Assembly: GCF_001005305.1 (NCBI RefSeq)
Contig: NZ_LBMH01000004.1
Coordinates: 248,001 to 312,000 of the forward strand
Direction of reading: 5' to 3'
DNA from: Kordia zhangzhouensis
GTDB lineage: Bacteria; Bacteroidota; Bacteroidia; Flavobacteriales; Flavobacteriaceae
Length of the DNA stretch: 64,000 nucleotides
Shown in pieces: positions 62,744 to 64,000 of the stretch. Below the pieces are notes generated by a model. That model saw nothing but the letters and a program-made list of their open reading frames with translations, had not been told where the DNA came from and searched no databases. Each line of letters begins with the position of its first letter. Within the stretch, counting starts at the first letter, position 1. A program made the translations under genes and the position numbers.

Positions 62744-64000
62744 ATGACCCAACTACATTCAGAAACATACTATGATGCTATCATCGTAGGCTCAGGAACG
62801 TGTGGTGCTACACTAGCTAGAGAGTTAGCCAAACAACAAAAAAAGGTATTAATTCTGGAAAAAGGAGCAACAGTGCCTTTAAAAGAAACTTTACCAGGAA
62901 TAGCTCCATTACTGAACGAAGTAAAGGTTACAGAAAAGTTAAAGGATATGCGTGCGATTACGACAGGTGGAACAACAGCTTTCTATTTTGGAGTAGCGGC
63001 AACACCACCATTAGAAACATTTTCGTCGTTAGGTATGGATCTTTCTAAAGCATACAAAGAAGTTCAAAATGAATTACCTATTAACTATCTACCAGATGAA
63101 TATTTTGGTCCGCAATCACTCAAACTTAGAGAAAGTGCTTTAGATCTTGGCCATGATTGGGAAAAACAACCCATGTTGGTAGATCTTGACAAATGTACCT
63201 CTGGATATTCGTATGAAGCCAAATGGAAGGCAAAAAGTTTTGTAGAAGAAGCGGTAGAAAACGGAGCTACATTACTTGAAAAAGTAGAAGTTACGAACGT
63301 CATTTTTGAAAATAATAAAGCAGTAGGCGTTGCGTATAAGGAAAAAAAGAAGTCAAACATACATAAAGTGTATGGGGAAAAAATCATACTAGCAGCAGGA
63401 ATTTTAGCGTCGCCTGTAATTCTTCAAAAAAGTGGTATGAAAAACGTAGGAAATCATGGATTTTATGTAGATCCTAATAGAGTGTACTTCGGATTGATTC
63501 CCAAATTAGGATCCACCAATAATTTTGTTGGAGCTATGGAAACAAAGTTAGAAGATGATATCTTCTTAGGAGACGCCAATGTTCCAAAGCTATTTTATCA
63601 ATTATTAATGATTTCGATGTTGAAGTTTAGGCATCTTTTTTCTTTTTCAAAAAGTATAGGAATCGGTGTAAAAGTACATGATCCGATGAGCGGAAGTGTT
63701 TCTGAAGATGGACAATATCGTAAAAAAATCTCAGAAGATGTTCTTGCCAAACTAGATAAAGGAGGAAAAGAAGCAATCAAGATTTTACAAAATGCCGGAG
63801 CTAAACATATTGTAAAAAGCCCTGTGAATGTTACAAGTACAGGCGGACTATTAAAAATCAATGAACATGTAAATAGCAATTTAGAAACACAGTTTAAAAA
63901 TTTATATGTATGTGATCGTTCTGTTTTGCCTGATACGTTCAGAAAACCACCTACACTAACACTTGTTTGTATGGCAAAATATTTATCCGATAAACTGTGG
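62744..64000 (+). CDS. GMC-type FAD oxidoreductase, nearly complete (right edge)
   Basis: The frame opens at ATG 62744 and has no stop before the window end, giving 419 residues. The N-terminal dinucleotide-binding motif is IIVGSGTCGATLARELAKQ, followed by ILEKGA. A later FAD-contact stretch is ILAAGILASPVILQKSG. Near the edge, NLYVCDRSVLPDTFRKPPT and TLVCMAKYLSDKL form the usual C-terminal segment with the FAD/pyrophosphate loop, so only a few residues should be missing. GMC enzymes oxidise alcohols or dehydrogenate sugars and secondary metabolites. It continues the PKS operon and could oxidise the released polyketide; operon extent beyond the edge is unknown. Confidence 0.87.
   Translation, partial: MTQLHSETYYDAIIVGSGTCGATLARELAKQQKKVLILEKGATVPLKETLPGIAPLLNEVKVTEKLKDMRAITTGGTTAFYFGVAATPPLETFSSLGMDLSKAYKEVQNELPINYLPDEYFGPQSLKLRESALDLGHDWEKQPMLVDLDKCTSGYSYEAKWKAKSFVEEAVENGATLLEKVEVTNVIFENNKAVGVAYKEKKKSNIHKVYGEKIILAAGILASPVILQKSGMKNVGNHGFYVDPNRVYFGLIPKLGSTNNFVGAMETKLEDDIFLGDANVPKLFYQLLMISMLKFRHLFSFSKSIGIGVKVHDPMSGSVSEDGQYRKKISEDVLAKLDKGGKEAIKILQNAGAKHIVKSPVNVTSTGGLLKINEHVNSNLETQFKNLYVCDRSVLPDTFRKPPTLTLVCMAKYLSDKLW

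Overview
The window is AT-rich DNA from a marine-type Bacteroidota, most likely a Flavobacteriaceae member; a Kordia-like genus is a guess, not shown. Support comes from the protein families present (TonB-dependent receptors with CarboxypepD_reg-like N-termini, a T9SS type A sorting domain, BshB1 of bacillithiol synthesis, a fused CcsB-CcsA, a NusG/UpxY-type antiterminator, a Bacteroidota-type lanthipeptide leader). Two sites also match the Bacteroidota promoter pattern TTTG-N19-TAnnTTTG, one exactly and one with a single mismatch.

1-18200, mostly housekeeping and small accessory genes: a UbiA-type prenyltransferase (cut by the left edge), a KdsC-like phosphatase and a DUF2520 protein on the minus strand; a small membrane protein; a truncated haemoglobin; the 1100-residue CcsBA cytochrome c assembly protein; a LytS/LytTR two-component pair next to an outer-membrane barrel protein; a LAS-type peptidase candidate tail-to-tail with a CHAP amidase; a glutathione-peroxidase lipoprotein; a MATE exporter; a Cys/Met gamma-lyase family enzyme; BshB1; and tRNA-His with a clear promoter and terminator.

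18296-25965, a sugar locus I read as sucrose utilisation: a divergent LacI regulator, two 14-16 bp operators 21 bp apart, a TonB-dependent receptor without SusD, a hairpin, then a tight run of glutaredoxin, SLC45/GPH-like permease, GH100 (invertase)-like hydrolase and PfkB kinase, the last three joined by 4-bp start/stop overlaps.

26054-29014: an orphan lanthipeptide-like precursor peptide behind paired direct repeats, followed by a secreted T9SS protein.

29112-39043, a second LacI/TonB locus with a perfect 26-bp operator palindrome: receptor, hairpin, GH63-type glycosidase resembling mannosylglycerate/glucosylglycerate hydrolase, sodium:solute symporter, type II glycerate kinase, second symporter. 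Hydrolase plus glycerate kinase points to use of a glycosylglycerate osmolyte such as digeneaside of red algae.

39736-64000 (running off the right edge), the most unusual part: a co-directional, at least 24-kb biosynthetic operon headed by a NusG/UpxY-type antiterminator. It has two AT-less (trans-AT type) polyketide synthases. The first carries ACP, a DUF2156 (GNAT-fold) domain and a tryptophanase/tyrosine-phenol-lyase-like PLP domain ahead of KS-DH-KR-ACP-KS-DH*. The second is ACP-KS0-ACP-TE. Between them lie a DUF1302-like barrel and a class III aminotransferase; behind them a zinc-free MDR oxidoreductase, an RND/MMPL transporter, a LolA-like periplasmic protein and a GMC oxidoreductase. 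Read in order, the line would load a PLP-modified starter, extend it twice, install a beta-amine, release it by thioesterase, and possibly carry it across the envelope by RND + LolA-like + DUF1302 barrel. The product is unknown to me. All assignments are by eye from sequence motifs; no searches were run.
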